Assembly (NCBI RefSeq): GCF_004923315.1
Contig: NZ_CP039644.1
Location: 287,632-351,631 of the forward strand
Direction: 5' to 3'
Source: Azospirillum sp. TSA2s
GTDB taxonomy: Bacteria; Pseudomonadota; Alphaproteobacteria; Azospirillales; Azospirillaceae
DNA: 64,000 nucleotides
A model generated the notes under the pieces. That model made no database searches. It had not been told where the DNA came from and was given only the letters and a program-made list of their open reading frames with translations. The translations under genes and the position numbers were made by a program. Below are positions 51,951 through 60,593 of this stretch, piece by piece (the first letter of the stretch is position 1; every line of letters starts with the position of its first letter).

Positions 51951-52196
51951 ATGCGGCAGGTCACCATTCATGCGGCCAAGACCAACCTGTCCAAGCTGAT
52001 CGAGGCGGCACTGCGCGACGAAGAGGTGGTCATCGCCAAGGGAAGCAAGCCGGTCGTGCGGCTGGTCCCGGTTTCCCGCGGAGCATTCACCATCGGCCTG
52101 CTGAAGGACAAGCTCGGTACCGGGGCGGACTTCTTCGAACCGATGAACAATGCCGATCTCGACACCTGGGAAGGGGAGGCCTTCAGGGCTCCATGA
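51951..52196 (+). CDS. Phd/YefM-family (prevent-host-death) antitoxin
   Basis: 81 residues, strong GGAGGGG site upstream. 'VTIHAAKTNLSKLIEAAL' followed by 'EEVVIAKGSKPVVRLVPV' is the standard Phd N-terminal DNA-binding domain; the C-terminal tail ('DADLDTWEGEAF'-like) is the toxin-binding part. Its stop overlaps the ATG of the PIN toxin remnant (ATGA). The antitoxin seems intact though its toxin is broken. Confidence 0.85.
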   Translation: MRQVTIHAAKTNLSKLIEAALRDEEVVIAKGSKPVVRLVPVSRGAFTIGLLKDKLGTGADFFEPMNNADLDTWEGEAFRAP

Positions 52197-52574
52197 CGGG
52201 GTCCTCCTCGACACCCATGCCTGGGCCTGGAGCCTGTCCGGCGATGCCCGCCTGTCGAAACCGGCGGTCGCCGCCATCGCCGCGGCAGACATGGTCCTGG
52301 TCAGCCCGATCACTTCTTTGAGATCGCCCAGAAGGTCCGGCTCGGCAGATGGCCGGAGATGGCACCCTTCGTGGAACGGCTGGATGCCCTGCTGACCGAC
52401 CAAGGCGGGCTTGTGGCCGGCTTCGATCCTGCGGTCTGCCTGATCGCCGGCATGATGGACTGGACCCACCGTGATCCTTTTAACCGTCTGTTGGCGGCCA
52501 CGGCGATGCATTACAAGCTGCCGCTGGTCTCCGCCGACGCGGTCTTCGACGGCATCGTCACGCGGCTGTGGTGA
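52193..52574 (+). pseudogene. VapC-like PIN-domain toxin with two frameshifts
   Basis: The ATG at 52193 overlaps the antitoxin stop, but 'VLLDTHAWAWSLSGDARLS' is in the next frame, and the second half ('FEIAQKVRLGRWPEM', then 'HRDPFNRLLAATAMHY' and 'LPLVSADAVFDGI') is in the third. Both changes are of the same sign and fit two single-base losses, one near 52199-52203 and one near 52310-52318. PIN acids are still visible (Asp in LLDTHAW, Glu in FEIAQK, Asp in HRDPF and SADAVF). The ribonuclease is therefore probably dead unless the frameshifts are sequencing errors. Confidence 0.75.
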
Positions 52575-52602
52575 TCGCCCCCATCACGGAACAGGCCATT
52601 CC

Positions 52603-53211
52603 ATGCCCGGACACCGACCCTACCGCCTGCATCGCCCCTGGACCGTGCTGGGCAGCCGCGATCTGCTCGACGCCGATCCCTTCCTGAAGGTGCGGGTGGA
52701 GACGGTGGAGCTGCCGGACGGACGGCGGATCGACGACTATTACCAGTTCGACCAGCCCTCCTTCGCCTGCATCTTCGCCGAGACGGCGGACGGGCGGATC
52801 GTCACCTACCGCCAATACCGCCACGGCCCGCGCAAGGTCGGCCTGGTCTTCCCCGGCGGCCACCTGTCGCCCGGCGAGGAGCCGCTGGCCGCGGCGAAAC
52901 GCGAGCTGATGGAGGAGACCGGGATGGAGGCGGAGCGCTGGACCGACCTCGGCGCCTACATCGTCAACGCCAACCAGGGCGGGGCCTGGTCGCACATGTT
53001 CCACGCCACCGGCTGCCGCCGGGTCGCCGAGCCGATCGTCGACGACCTGGAGGACACCGAGATCCTGCACCTGACCCGGCAGGAGCTGCTGGAGGCCATC
53101 GGCCGCGGCGAGATGCACCTGCTGACCCAGATCGCGCTGGTCAGCATGGTCTGGCAGGCCGACATCGCGCGGGTGCTGTCCCGTCCCCACTCCCCAGACA
53201 CAGCCGGTTGA
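52603..53211 (+). CDS. Nudix hydrolase, ADP-ribose pyrophosphatase-like
   Basis: 202 residues from ATG at 52603; the longer frame upstream lies in the PIN remnant. Nudix box 'GGHLSPGEEPLAAAKREL' then 'MEETGM' near 85-110. Upstream 'YYQFDQPSFACIFAETADGR' and 'VTYRQYRHGP' match the ADP-ribose/nucleotide-sugar pyrophosphatase group. About 30 bases after the toxin remnant, unrelated to it. Confidence 0.8.
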   Translation: MPGHRPYRLHRPWTVLGSRDLLDADPFLKVRVETVELPDGRRIDDYYQFDQPSFACIFAETADGRIVTYRQYRHGPRKVGLVFPGGHLSPGEEPLAAAKRELMEETGMEAERWTDLGAYIVNANQGGAWSHMFHATGCRRVAEPIVDDLEDTEILHLTRQELLEAIGRGEMHLLTQIALVSMVWQADIARVLSRPHSPDTAG

Positions 53212-53222
53212 GGAAAAGCCCG

Positions 53223-53354
53223 ATGACCCGCTTCGCCCTGTTCACCCCGATGGCCGCCCTTCCGCTGACCGGCGCCCTTGCATTTCTAGCCGCCGCCGAG
53301 CCGATGAAGGGCCGCTACGAGCTGCGCTGTCAGGACCCGCAGACCCGGCAGTGA
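53223..53354 (+). CDS. Short putative exported protein, possibly truncated
   Basis: 43 residues beginning 'MTRFALFTPMAALPLTGALA', a signal-peptide-like start, followed by 'EPMKGRYELRCQDPQTRQ' and a stop right at the edge of the tnpB element. Starts 11 bases after the Nudix stop. It may be a longer gene cut by the element; no family recognised. Confidence 0.35.
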   Translation: MTRFALFTPMAALPLTGALAFLAAAEPMKGRYELRCQDPQTRQ

Positions 53355-53420
53355 TCACTCCGCCGGCTAAAGCGCGGCAGCTTCTCGGACAAGCTACGCG
53401 GCAACCCGCCCGCTTGGCGT
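53340..53420 (-). ncRNA. Possible 3' part of the TnpB omega/reRNA
   Basis: Position-based call: in TnpB elements the guide RNA scaffold spans the end of the gene and the right-end hairpin, with the guide just outside. Here the stop codon is followed by AGCTT...AAGCT and the end-motif hairpin at about 53363-53380. The guide would then read sequence left of about 53360. No covariance evidence. Confidence 0.3.
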
Positions 53421-54650
53421 CCGAAGGCCCGATCCAGGCCTGAATTTGTTGTGCCCGAAAGCCCGGAACTCGATGACGGACGCGGCCGCCACGTCGCGGT
53501 TTTCGACCAGACCGCAGTCCGGGCACCGGTGCACGCGATCGGCCAGGGTCTTTTCGACCTTGGCACCGCAGCACGGGCACTCTTGCGATGTGCCGCGCGG
53601 ATCGACGGCGACCACCAGCTTACCGGCTCTCTCGGCCTTGTCAGCGATCAGCGCCATCAACAGGCCCCACGCAGCGTCCAACACGTCCTTGGCCAGCATC
53701 GAGCGGGCCAGGCCTTGAATGGTGAGGTCTTCGACCGCGATGCGGTCGTAGCGGGCGACGATGTCCGCCGCCAGCTTGTGCAGGTGATCGGCGCGGCGGT
53801 TGGCGGTCTTGCGGCTGTAAGCCGCCAGACGCGCCGTCGCCTTCTTCCGGCGTTTGCTCCGTAGATTCGGTTTGCGGCTGCGAGACACCGCCCGCTGGCG
53901 CTTGCGCAGCCCCTTGGCGGCCTTCTTAGTCCAGTTCGGCCGCTCGACCAGAGCGCCGTCCGACAGCGCCACCAGCGCCGACAGTCCGGCGTCGAGGCCG
54001 ACGGTGACCGGCCCGGTCACCGAGTGCTCCACCGGCGCATCGAGCTGGAACACGACAGACCACTTGCCGGCCTGACGGGTGATGACGGCCGCGCCGCACG
54101 CCGCCCCCGGCGGCCAGTCGCGGTGCCATTTGACCTTCACCAAGCCTGGAATCCCGACGATCGACAACCGCCGCCCCGGCTTCATCTTCAGGCCATCACC
54201 AAAGCGGAAGTCGGCCGCGTGAAAGCGGGCGGACGCCTTGAAGCGCGGAAAGCCAGCCTTGGCGCCACGCTTCACACGACCGAAGAAGGCATTGAAGGTC
54301 TTGGTGAGCCGGCGCAGCACCTGCTGCTCGGCTGAGAACGAATAGTTGCCGAGTTCCGGCACCTCGGTGCGCAGCAGCTTGAGTTCGTCGGCCTGGGCCT
54401 TGTAGGTCAGTGAAACGCCCTGCCGGCGATAGGCCTCGATGCGCTGTTGAAGCCCGGCGTTGTAGAGCTGGCAGAACCAATGCAGCATCTCGTCGAGCGC
54501 TTCGCGCTGACGCCGGTTCGGGTGGATGCGGTATTTGTAGCTGAGAAGCATAATCGCCATACTGTTCGGTGTTTGTTCTGATATATGTCCGCCCGAGCGC
54601 TTCGCAAGTTTGCGGGCCAAATTCTCCGGCCGGCTAAAGCGGGCAGTCCC
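53355..54650 (-). mobile_element. IS605/IS1341-type element carrying tnpB only (ends approximate)
   Basis: A near-identical 17-18 base motif, CCGGCTAAAGCG(C)GGCAG, occurs in the same orientation at 53363-53380 and 54630-54646, bracketing tnpB. Each copy can fold into a short hairpin, as expected of the subterminal palindromes of IS200/IS605 ends, which are not inverted repeats of each other. No tnpA is present. Exact ends and cleavage sites cannot be fixed by eye. Confidence 0.6.
53394..54560 (-). CDS. tnpB: IS605-family TnpB, RNA-guided nuclease-like
   Basis: 388 residues from ATG at 54560 (ATG 54551 also possible). RuvC-like acids: Asp in 'TVGLDAGLSALVALS', Glu in 'IAVEDLTIQGLAR', Asp in 'LVENRDVAAASV'. 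A zinc finger 'CPCCGAKVEKTLADRVHRCP' holds two CxxC pairs. N-terminal 'YKYRIHPNRRQREALDEML' is the usual start. TnpB proteins are RNA-guided DNA nucleases whose guide RNA overlaps the gene's 3' end. All catalytic residues appear intact. Confidence 0.88.
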   Translation of the reverse strand: MAIMLLSYKYRIHPNRRQREALDEMLHWFCQLYNAGLQQRIEAYRRQGVSLTYKAQADELKLLRTEVPELGNYSFSAEQQVLRRLTKTFNAFFGRVKRGAKAGFPRFKASARFHAADFRFGDGLKMKPGRRLSIVGIPGLVKVKWHRDWPPGAACGAAVITRQAGKWSVVFQLDAPVEHSVTGPVTVGLDAGLSALVALSDGALVERPNWTKKAAKGLRKRQRAVSRSRKPNLRSKRRKKATARLAAYSRKTANRRADHLHKLAADIVARYDRIAVEDLTIQGLARSMLAKDVLDAAWGLLMALIADKAERAGKLVVAVDPRGTSQECPCCGAKVEKTLADRVHRCPDCGLVENRDVAAASVIEFRAFGHNKFRPGSGLRTPSGRVAA

Positions 54651-54810
54651 CTTCGGCGTCCATGATGGGAGCCAACCGTCAAACTGTAACATCCCCGCTG
54701 TAGCTTCCCGACGCTCGCCAAGATCAAGGTGGCGCCGAACGGGCTCCAATGGCCGACGGCGCCGCTCATGCCAGCCGCTTGCCCTGATGAGGGTTCGGGA
54801 GACACCAGCC
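54651..54810 (+). promoter_or_regulatory. Upstream region of phoX
   Basis: 160 bases between the tnpB element end and the phoX ATG. A ribosome-binding site (GGGAGA) is at about 54797. The CTGTAAC...CTGTAGC pair at 54683-54703 has a 14-base instead of the 11-base period of Pho boxes, so PhoB control is not shown. Confidence 0.3.
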
Positions 54811-56754
54811 ATGACCAACTTGCCCGTCCAGCTGCCTGAAGTTCAGCTGCCTGAAACGTCGCGCCGTTCGGTGCTCCGCGCCCTTGCCGGGCTGCCGCTG
54901 CTGCCGGTCGCCGGCATCGGCGCCGGCGAGCTGCTGTTCGCCTCGGGCGCCGAGGCAGCATCCGCCAAGGGCGCGCCGGTCGCCGTCGAGTTCGTCGGCA
55001 TGCCCGCCCCCACCACCGCCGCCGCGCAGGCCAAGACCACGGTCGAGTCCAGCATGGTCGTGACCTGGGCCGACGGCTCCAAGCAGAGCTTCGCGCTGGG
55101 TTACCAGCCGCTGTTCATCACCGGCGATCACGTGCCGGACGGCAAGGGCGGCACGATCCTGGCCGGCGGCTATACCGATATCAACGGCAAGCCGATCCTC
55201 GATCAGTCGATGGCCACCCCGGCGCCGTTCTTCTCCGACTGCCCGGACGGCTGCAACCTGCTGGCCCCGATCCCCGGCGCCAGGGTGGCGGGCGTCACCG
55301 GCAACACCCTGTTCGCCGTCGTCCAGTTCGAATACGCCACCCGCGATTCCAAGGACGCCTCGATGTACGGCAAGCTGCCGTCGCCGATCGCCGTCCTGAC
55401 GCTGGACCAGAACAAGGAAACCGGCGCCCTGAAGCTGGTGCAGTACCACAATGTCGACACCAGCCCGGCGCACGGCCTGTGGATCACCTGCGGCGCCAGC
55501 CTGTCGCCCTGGAACACCCACCTGTCGAGCGAGGAGTACGAGCCGGACGCGGCCGCCATCGACGACCAGTTCCGCGCCTACAGCAAGAACCTGTTCGGCG
55601 ACGAGACCAAGGCCAACCCCTACCACTACGGCCACCTGCCGGAAGTGACGGTGAATGCCGACGGCACCGGCACCATCAGGAAGCACTATTGCCTGGGCCG
55701 CATCTCGCACGAGCTGGTGCAGGTGATGCCGGACGAGCGCACCGTGCTGATGGGTGACGATGCCACCAACGGCGGCCTGTTCATGTTCATCGCCGATCAG
55801 CCCAAGGACCTGTCCGCCGGCACCCTCTATGCCGCGAAGATGGAGCAGGAGGCCGGCAAGGACATCGACAAGGGCGGCGCCTTCGCGCTGAAGTGGGTTA
55901 AGCTGGGCCACGCCACCAGCGCCGAGATCGAGACGCTGGCCGACAGCCTGAAGGCCGCCGACATCGTCGAGGTGAAGAAGGAGGATCCGAAGGACCCGTC
56001 CTTCACCGCCATCCCCTTCAACGGCAAGACCCAGTGGGTCAAGTTCAAGCCGGGCATGGAGAAGGCCGCCGCCTTCCTGGAGACCCACCGCTACGCCCCC
56101 ACCGTCGGCGCCACCCTGGCCCTGACCAAGCTGGAAGGGGTCACCGTCAACGCCAAGGACAAGACCGCCTACATGGCCGTGTCCTACATCTACAAGACGA
56201 TGAGCGACGGCAAGAGCGGCATCAAGGTCGACAAGATCAACGCCGGCGCCGTCTATCAGCTGCCGATGAAGGGCGGCCAGACCGACATGGCAGGATCCGC
56301 CATCGCCAGCGACTGGGTGCCGGTGCATTTCAGCGCCGTCCCGGCTCTGGTCGGCCGCGACCTGGCCACGCCGGACGCGCTGGGCAACACCGCCGACGCC
56401 GACCTGATCGCCAACCCCGACAACCTGAAATTCTCCGAGACGCTGCGCACCCTGTTCATCGGCGAGGACAGCGGCAACCACGTCAACAACTTCCTGTGGG
56501 CCTACAACGTCGAGACCAAGACGCTGGCCCGCATCCTGTCCTGCCCGGTCGGTGCGGAATCGACCGGCCTGCAGGCGGTCGACGACGTCAACGGCTTCTC
56601 CTACGTCATGAGCAACTTCCAGCATCCGGGCGACTGGGAGAAGGGGCTGCACGACAAGGTGAAGGACAGCCTCGCCGGGCTGATCGACGACGCCTACCGC
56701 AACCGCCGCAGCGGCGGTGTCGGCTACATCCACGGGCTGCCCCAGGCGGTCTGA
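54811..56754 (+). CDS. phoX: PhoX-like alkaline phosphatase (DUF839) with Tat signal
   Basis: 647 residues from ATG at 54811 (GGGAGA upstream). The N-terminus has a twin-arginine signal: 'TSRRSVLRALAGLPLLPVAG' and a likely cleavage after 'GAEAASA'. The mature part follows the PhoX/DUF839 pattern ('GHLPEVTVNADGTGTIRKHY', 'VLMGDDATNGGLFMFI', 'LFIGEDSGNHVNNFLWAY'), with acidic metal-binding segments. PhoX enzymes are periplasmic or secreted Ca/Fe-dependent phosphatases induced by phosphate starvation in many marine and soil bacteria. Confidence 0.82.
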   Translation: MTNLPVQLPEVQLPETSRRSVLRALAGLPLLPVAGIGAGELLFASGAEAASAKGAPVAVEFVGMPAPTTAAAQAKTTVESSMVVTWADGSKQSFALGYQPLFITGDHVPDGKGGTILAGGYTDINGKPILDQSMATPAPFFSDCPDGCNLLAPIPGARVAGVTGNTLFAVVQFEYATRDSKDASMYGKLPSPIAVLTLDQNKETGALKLVQYHNVDTSPAHGLWITCGASLSPWNTHLSSEEYEPDAAAIDDQFRAYSKNLFGDETKANPYHYGHLPEVTVNADGTGTIRKHYCLGRISHELVQVMPDERTVLMGDDATNGGLFMFIADQPKDLSAGTLYAAKMEQEAGKDIDKGGAFALKWVKLGHATSAEIETLADSLKAADIVEVKKEDPKDPSFTAIPFNGKTQWVKFKPGMEKAAAFLETHRYAPTVGATLALTKLEGVTVNAKDKTAYMAVSYIYKTMSDGKSGIKVDKINAGAVYQLPMKGGQTDMAGSAIASDWVPVHFSAVPALVGRDLATPDALGNTADADLIANPDNLKFSETLRTLFIGEDSGNHVNNFLWAYNVETKTLARILSCPVGAESTGLQAVDDVNGFSYVMSNFQHPGDWEKGLHDKVKDSLAGLIDDAYRNRRSGGVGYIHGLPQAV

Positions 56755-56769
56755 CCGTGACGGAACGAC

Positions 56770-56790
56770 GGGGCGGCCTTTGGTCGCCCC
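56770..56790 (+). terminator. Weak hairpin after phoX
   Basis: GGGGCG and CGCCCC pair around a 9-base loop, starting 16 bases after the phoX stop. No T-run follows, so termination, if any, would be weak or factor-assisted. Confidence 0.3.
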
Positions 56791-56905
56791 GAACGATTTC
56801 ACCGATTATACCCTCAATTTTGAAACATAATGTTTGATTCGCCTGCAAAAGCTTTCTGGATTATGCTCGCACGCTTCCGATCATCTCCCATCCAAGGGGG
56901 CGGCG

Positions 56906-57118
56906 ATGTCCTATGATTTCGAGCGCGAGCGGTATGAGGAGCGGCGGCGCCGGGTTCGCGAAGCCCGGCGGGAGTATGAGGAGGCCCTGGAGGCCGTGGA
57001 AGCGGCGGTCCAAGTCCCTCCGGTGCTCAGCGACACACTGGCCCGATGCAACGCAGCCTTCACGGACGCCTTGCGGCTCTGGGACCAGAGCCATGACTGG
57101 CGGCTGTACCGCTCATGA
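56906..57118 (+). CDS. Small charged hypothetical protein
   Basis: 70 residues, with AAGGGGG well placed before ATG 56906. The first half is strongly charged and helical ('FERERYEERRRRVREARREY'), probably a short coiled coil; the second half is 'LARCNAAFTDALRLWDQSHD'. Not a family I recognise. Followed at once by a good terminator, so a real small gene is likely. Confidence 0.6.
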   Translation: MSYDFERERYEERRRRVREARREYEEALEAVEAAVQVPPVLSDTLARCNAAFTDALRLWDQSHDWRLYRS

Positions 57119-57122
57119 CGAC

Positions 57123-57153
57123 AAGGCCTCGGGACTTTCCGGGGCCTTTTTTT
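57123..57153 (+). terminator. Rho-independent terminator
   Basis: AAGGCC(T)CGG and CCG(G)GGCCTT form a GC-rich stem with a short loop, followed by a run of seven T. It sits just after the 70-residue gene. Confidence 0.75.
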
Positions 57154-57354
57154 CGGTCGGCTTCCGGAGCCGGATCCTCATCGAAAGAAGTAACCCTACC
57201 GCAAAATCACCCCATCGGGTTTTTCTTGGAAGTGGTAATCATCAATCGACCTGAAACCAATCGGTGATCTTAACACCTCGTTAACTGGCCGGATGGCTCA
57301 ATAAGCTCATCAGAACGGGCAGAAGCCTCCGCCACGAATACAGGGATCGCCACC

Positions 57355-57576
57355 ATGTCCAAGACCGATTGCGCCGCCAACGTCTTCATCTCTGCTTCCC
57401 TGCACCTGGATGTGGTCGACGAATTCATCGCCATCACCCAGTCGAAGCTGGACGGCGCCACCAGCGACTTCACCCGCGACAGCCTGACCGACCTGCTCTC
57501 CGGCCTGACCGAGCAGCGCGAGACCTACCGCACCGTGCTCGCGGCCGTTCAGCCCGCCAACGCGCTCGCCGCCTGA
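57355..57576 (+). CDS. Small hypothetical protein, first of a tandem paralogous pair
   Basis: 73 residues. 'SASLHLDVVDEFIAITQSKL' and 'FTRDSLTDLLSGLTEQRETY' are almost repeated in the next gene. Predominantly helical, with no signal or membrane segment. Function unknown. A 200-base AT-richer stretch upstream (57154-57354) probably holds the promoter. Confidence 0.65.
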   Translation: MSKTDCAANVFISASLHLDVVDEFIAITQSKLDGATSDFTRDSLTDLLSGLTEQRETYRTVLAAVQPANALAA

Positions 57577-57635
57577 TCCGACTGCTCCAGTCCGCTCCCT
57601 CTGCGCCGCCCCCTCTTCCGCGAAAGACCGCCATC

Positions 57636-57857
57636 ATGACCGCCCCCATCGCCGCCCCGATTGCCAAGGACGTCCTCGCTTCCGCCACCCTGCATCTGGA
57701 CGTGCTGGAGGAGTTCATCGCCGTCGTCCGCCGCCGGATGGCGTCGACCACCGACAGCTTCGCCCGCGACAGCCTGACCGACCTGCTGCTGAGCCTGACC
57801 GAACAGCGCGACAGCTATCAGGCCTTCCTGCCGCTGGCCGCCGCCGAGCCGGTGTGA
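57636..57857 (+). CDS. Small hypothetical protein, second of a tandem paralogous pair
   Basis: 73 residues, the same length as its neighbour. Shared core: 'SATLHLDVLEEFIAVVRRRM' and 'FARDSLTDLLLSLTEQRDSY'. The pair clearly arose by tandem duplication; the conserved LHLDV-[VL]-[DE]-EFIA and RDSLTDLL-x-x-LTEQR segments suggest a real fold. 59 bases separate the two. Function unknown. Confidence 0.65.
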   Translation: MTAPIAAPIAKDVLASATLHLDVLEEFIAVVRRRMASTTDSFARDSLTDLLLSLTEQRDSYQAFLPLAAAEPV

Positions 57858-57861
57858 GGGC

Positions 57862-59406
57862 TTAGAACGCCTTCAGCTTCTTCCAGGCGAACACCACCAT
57901 GCGGGCCAAGAGCCAGCCATGGGTGAATCGGGAGATCTGCGTCTCGCCATAGCTGCGGTCGGCGTAGCGCACCGGCACCTCGACGATCTTCAGGTTCTGC
58001 TTGGCGGCACCGAAGATCAGGTCGAAGTCGCCGAAGGGATCAAAATCGCCGAAGTAATGGCGGTTGGCGACGATGGTCTCGTAATCCTCGCGCCAAAGCA
58101 CCTTGGTGCCGCACAGCGTGTCGGTGAAGCGCTGGTTCAGCAGGAAGGAAAAGATGCGCGCGAAGGCCCGGTTGGCCAGGAAGTTCAGAAAGCGCATCGC
58201 CTCCGGCGCCATCGGGTAGACCAGCCGCGTGCCGTTCACGAACTCGCCGCGCCCCGACACCATGGCCTGATAGAATTTCCCCATCGTCTCCGGCGGCACC
58301 GTCAGGTCGGCGTCGAGGATGATCAGGATGTCGCCGCGCGCCACGGCGAAGCCGGCACGCACCGCGTCGCCCTTGCCCTTGCCGGGCTGCTTCATGACCT
58401 TGATGTCCCAGTCGGAATAGGCGTCACGGACGCGCAGGCACTCCTCGTAGGTGTTGTCCTGGCTGTTGCCCTCGACATAGATCACCTCGATGTCGGGGGC
58501 GAAGCGGGGCAGGCGGCGGATGGCGTTCTCGATGTTGCCGCGCTCGTTGCGGCAGGGGATCAGCACGGTGACCGAGGCCGGCTTGCCGTCCACCGTCACC
58601 GCCTCGACGGTGGGCTGCGGCCGGGCGACGACATAGTTGCGCACGCACAGCCGGCGGATGCCCGGCAGCGGGGCGATGTAGCGGTTGACCAGCGTGCCCA
58701 GCCCGAACAGCCGCTTCGGGATCAGCTGGCGCCATTCGCGGCGCACCGGCTCCCAGCCCGCCAGATCCAGCAGGTTGACGATGTCGCTGGTAGACAGCCA
58801 GTTCTGCTGGCCCTGCGGCATGCGCATCCCCAGCTTCTCCGCCGCCCACAGGATCGGCTCCCAGACGCGGGAGTGATAGCTGACGATGATGCGGGTCTTG
58901 GGATTGGCGACCCGGCGCAGCAGGCGCAGCGTCTCCTCGATGTCGTCGAGGAAGCCGATGGTGCCCGACAGCAGGATGTGGCTGAACGGCCCCTCGATGG
59001 CGTCGATGGTCGCCGGATCCTCGGCGTCGGCGGCGATCAGCTCCAATTGCGGATGGCGCGCCTTCGCCACGGCGATGGTCGCCGGGCTGAGGTCGATGCC
59101 GACGCCGCGCGACGGCTTGAGATCAGCCAGCGTGTCGCCGACGCCGCAGCCGATCTCCAGCACCGTCGCCCCTTCCGGAATCAGGAAGCGCAGATAGGCG
59201 CGGTCAGCGTCATGGAAGGCGCGGTTGCGCTCGGCCCAGCGGTCGCGCAGGGGGGCCATGGCGTCGAACAGCGAACGGATGCGCTGCTGGCGCGGGGAGA
59301 GGCCGCGCGTCCCGGCGGCCGCGGGGGAAACGGGGGCAGACGTGTCCGGCGTGGCGGCATCCATGGAAGCGCTCCGGGAAAGCGTCGGGGTCGGCTGGTC
59401 GGTCAT
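57862..59406 (-). CDS. Fused SAM methyltransferase and GT2 (polyprenol-phosphate-type) glycosyltransferase
   Basis: 514 residues; the ATG overlaps the upstream stop (ATGA). Residues about 75-210: 'TVLEIGCGVGDTLADLKPSR' and 'VGIDLSPATIAVAKARHPQL', a class I methyltransferase. From about 285: 'VTVLIPCRNERGNIENAIRR', 'VEGNSQDNTYEECLRVRD' and 'ILIILDADLTVPPE', a GT2 domain of the dolichol/undecaprenyl-phosphate sugar synthase type. Such fusions usually sit beside a flippase-like membrane protein, as here. Likely role: lipid-linked sugar synthesis at the inner membrane. Confidence 0.85.
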   Translation of the reverse strand: MTDQPTPTLSRSASMDAATPDTSAPVSPAAAGTRGLSPRQQRIRSLFDAMAPLRDRWAERNRAFHDADRAYLRFLIPEGATVLEIGCGVGDTLADLKPSRGVGIDLSPATIAVAKARHPQLELIAADAEDPATIDAIEGPFSHILLSGTIGFLDDIEETLRLLRRVANPKTRIIVSYHSRVWEPILWAAEKLGMRMPQGQQNWLSTSDIVNLLDLAGWEPVRREWRQLIPKRLFGLGTLVNRYIAPLPGIRRLCVRNYVVARPQPTVEAVTVDGKPASVTVLIPCRNERGNIENAIRRLPRFAPDIEVIYVEGNSQDNTYEECLRVRDAYSDWDIKVMKQPGKGKGDAVRAGFAVARGDILIILDADLTVPPETMGKFYQAMVSGRGEFVNGTRLVYPMAPEAMRFLNFLANRAFARIFSFLLNQRFTDTLCGTKVLWREDYETIVANRHYFGDFDPFGDFDLIFGAAKQNLKIVEVPVRYADRSYGETQISRFTHGWLLARMVVFAWKKLKAF

Positions 59407-60569
59407 CGGGAGAAATCCGTGGGAAAGGCGTCGGGTCCGCCATTAGACGTCGGGACAGCCGTCCGGGCGGCGGTCTCGTTGCGCAGCAGCAGCCAGAACA
59501 GGCCGCCGGGCAGCGACAGGACGGCGATCGACAGCCCGATCAGCAGCGAGACCAGAAGGGCCGCGTCGGCATCGAAGCCGAGCAGCGCGAAACCGGCGAC
59601 CATCGCCCCCTCGCGCACGCCCCAGCCGCCGAGCGAGACGGGCAAGGCGGCGGCGACGATGGCGGCCGGCACGATGGCCAGCCCATCCAGCCAGCCGAGC
59701 GGCAGGCCGACCGAACGGGCGAACAGGATGGTGGCGGTGATGGTGGCGAGATGGACGCCGATGCTGTGGCCCAGCGCCGCCCAGGCGGCCGGGTTGCCGG
59801 CCATGGCGCGCAGCTGCGCCACCGCCCCCCAGACCGTCCGCCCCAGGGCGCCGTCGCGCAGCCGTTTCGGGATCGGCAGCCGGTCGCGCGGGATGCGCCC
59901 GGCGAGCAGCAGCAGCCCCATGGCGACGGCCAGGACCAGCGCCCCGGCCAGCACGGTGCCGGCGACGGCGGGCGGCGCCACCGCGGCCAGATGCGGCAGC
60001 CCGACCAGCCCGATCAGCACCACCCCCAGCAGCGCCATCAGCCGGTCGACCAGCAGGGCCAGCATCACCGGCCCGGCCGGATGGCCGAGCCGCCAGGTGA
60101 ACCAGCCGCGCAGCAGGTCGGCCCCGACCGATCCCGGCAGGATCTGGCCGACGAAACCGCTGGCCATCTGCAGGCGGAAGGCGGTCCAGCGGGTCAGGCA
60201 AAAGCCGGCGGCCCGCCCCACCGCCCGCCACCGCTGCGAGGCGAAGGGCAGGGTCAGCGCCTTCACGGCGAAGCCGGCGGCGAACAGCCACGGATCGGCG
60301 GCCGACAGGCGCGCGGCGATGCCGGCCCAGTCGGCCCCGGCGGCGAGCGCGCCCAGCACCACGACCGTCACCGCCAGCTTGACCAGCAGCGGCCACCGTC
60401 GTCCGGACGGCTTCCCCGGACCGGCCTTGTCCGGACCGGGGCCGGAGTCGGAACCGGGCTTCGCCGATTGGACGAAGGGGGTGTCGAGAAGAGCCTGGGC
60501 CATCATCCCCGCATGGAAATCCGGGTGCCGCGGGACAGCGGCGCCGAACGGGCCGTTGTAACGGCTCAC
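59403..60569 (-). CDS. Integral membrane protein, lysylphosphatidylglycerol-synthase TM/UPF0104 type
   Basis: 388 residues with about eight hydrophobic segments starting near residue 60 ('LLVKLAVTVVVLGALAAGAD'). 'MASGFVGQILPGSVGADLLR' and 'LPVSLGGWGVREGAMVAGFA' are the conserved loops of the UPF0104/AglD-like transmembrane family. Members work with the neighbouring GT2 enzyme, probably in lipid-linked substrate movement. The start at 60569 could instead be one of the later Mets. Coupled to the downstream gene by ATGA. Confidence 0.8.
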   Translation of the reverse strand: MSRYNGPFGAAVPRHPDFHAGMMAQALLDTPFVQSAKPGSDSGPGPDKAGPGKPSGRRWPLLVKLAVTVVVLGALAAGADWAGIAARLSAADPWLFAAGFAVKALTLPFASQRWRAVGRAAGFCLTRWTAFRLQMASGFVGQILPGSVGADLLRGWFTWRLGHPAGPVMLALLVDRLMALLGVVLIGLVGLPHLAAVAPPAVAGTVLAGALVLAVAMGLLLLAGRIPRDRLPIPKRLRDGALGRTVWGAVAQLRAMAGNPAAWAALGHSIGVHLATITATILFARSVGLPLGWLDGLAIVPAAIVAAALPVSLGGWGVREGAMVAGFALLGFDADAALLVSLLIGLSIAVLSLPGGLFWLLLRNETAARTAVPTSNGGPDAFPTDFSR

Positions 60570-60593
60570 GCTTGGCTTGTCACCCGCTGACGT

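Noticed and set aside
54683..54703. Possible Pho box (CTGTAAC / CTGTAGC) before phoX
   Set aside because: The repeats are 14 bases apart, not 11, and the second half of each unit does not match the consensus.
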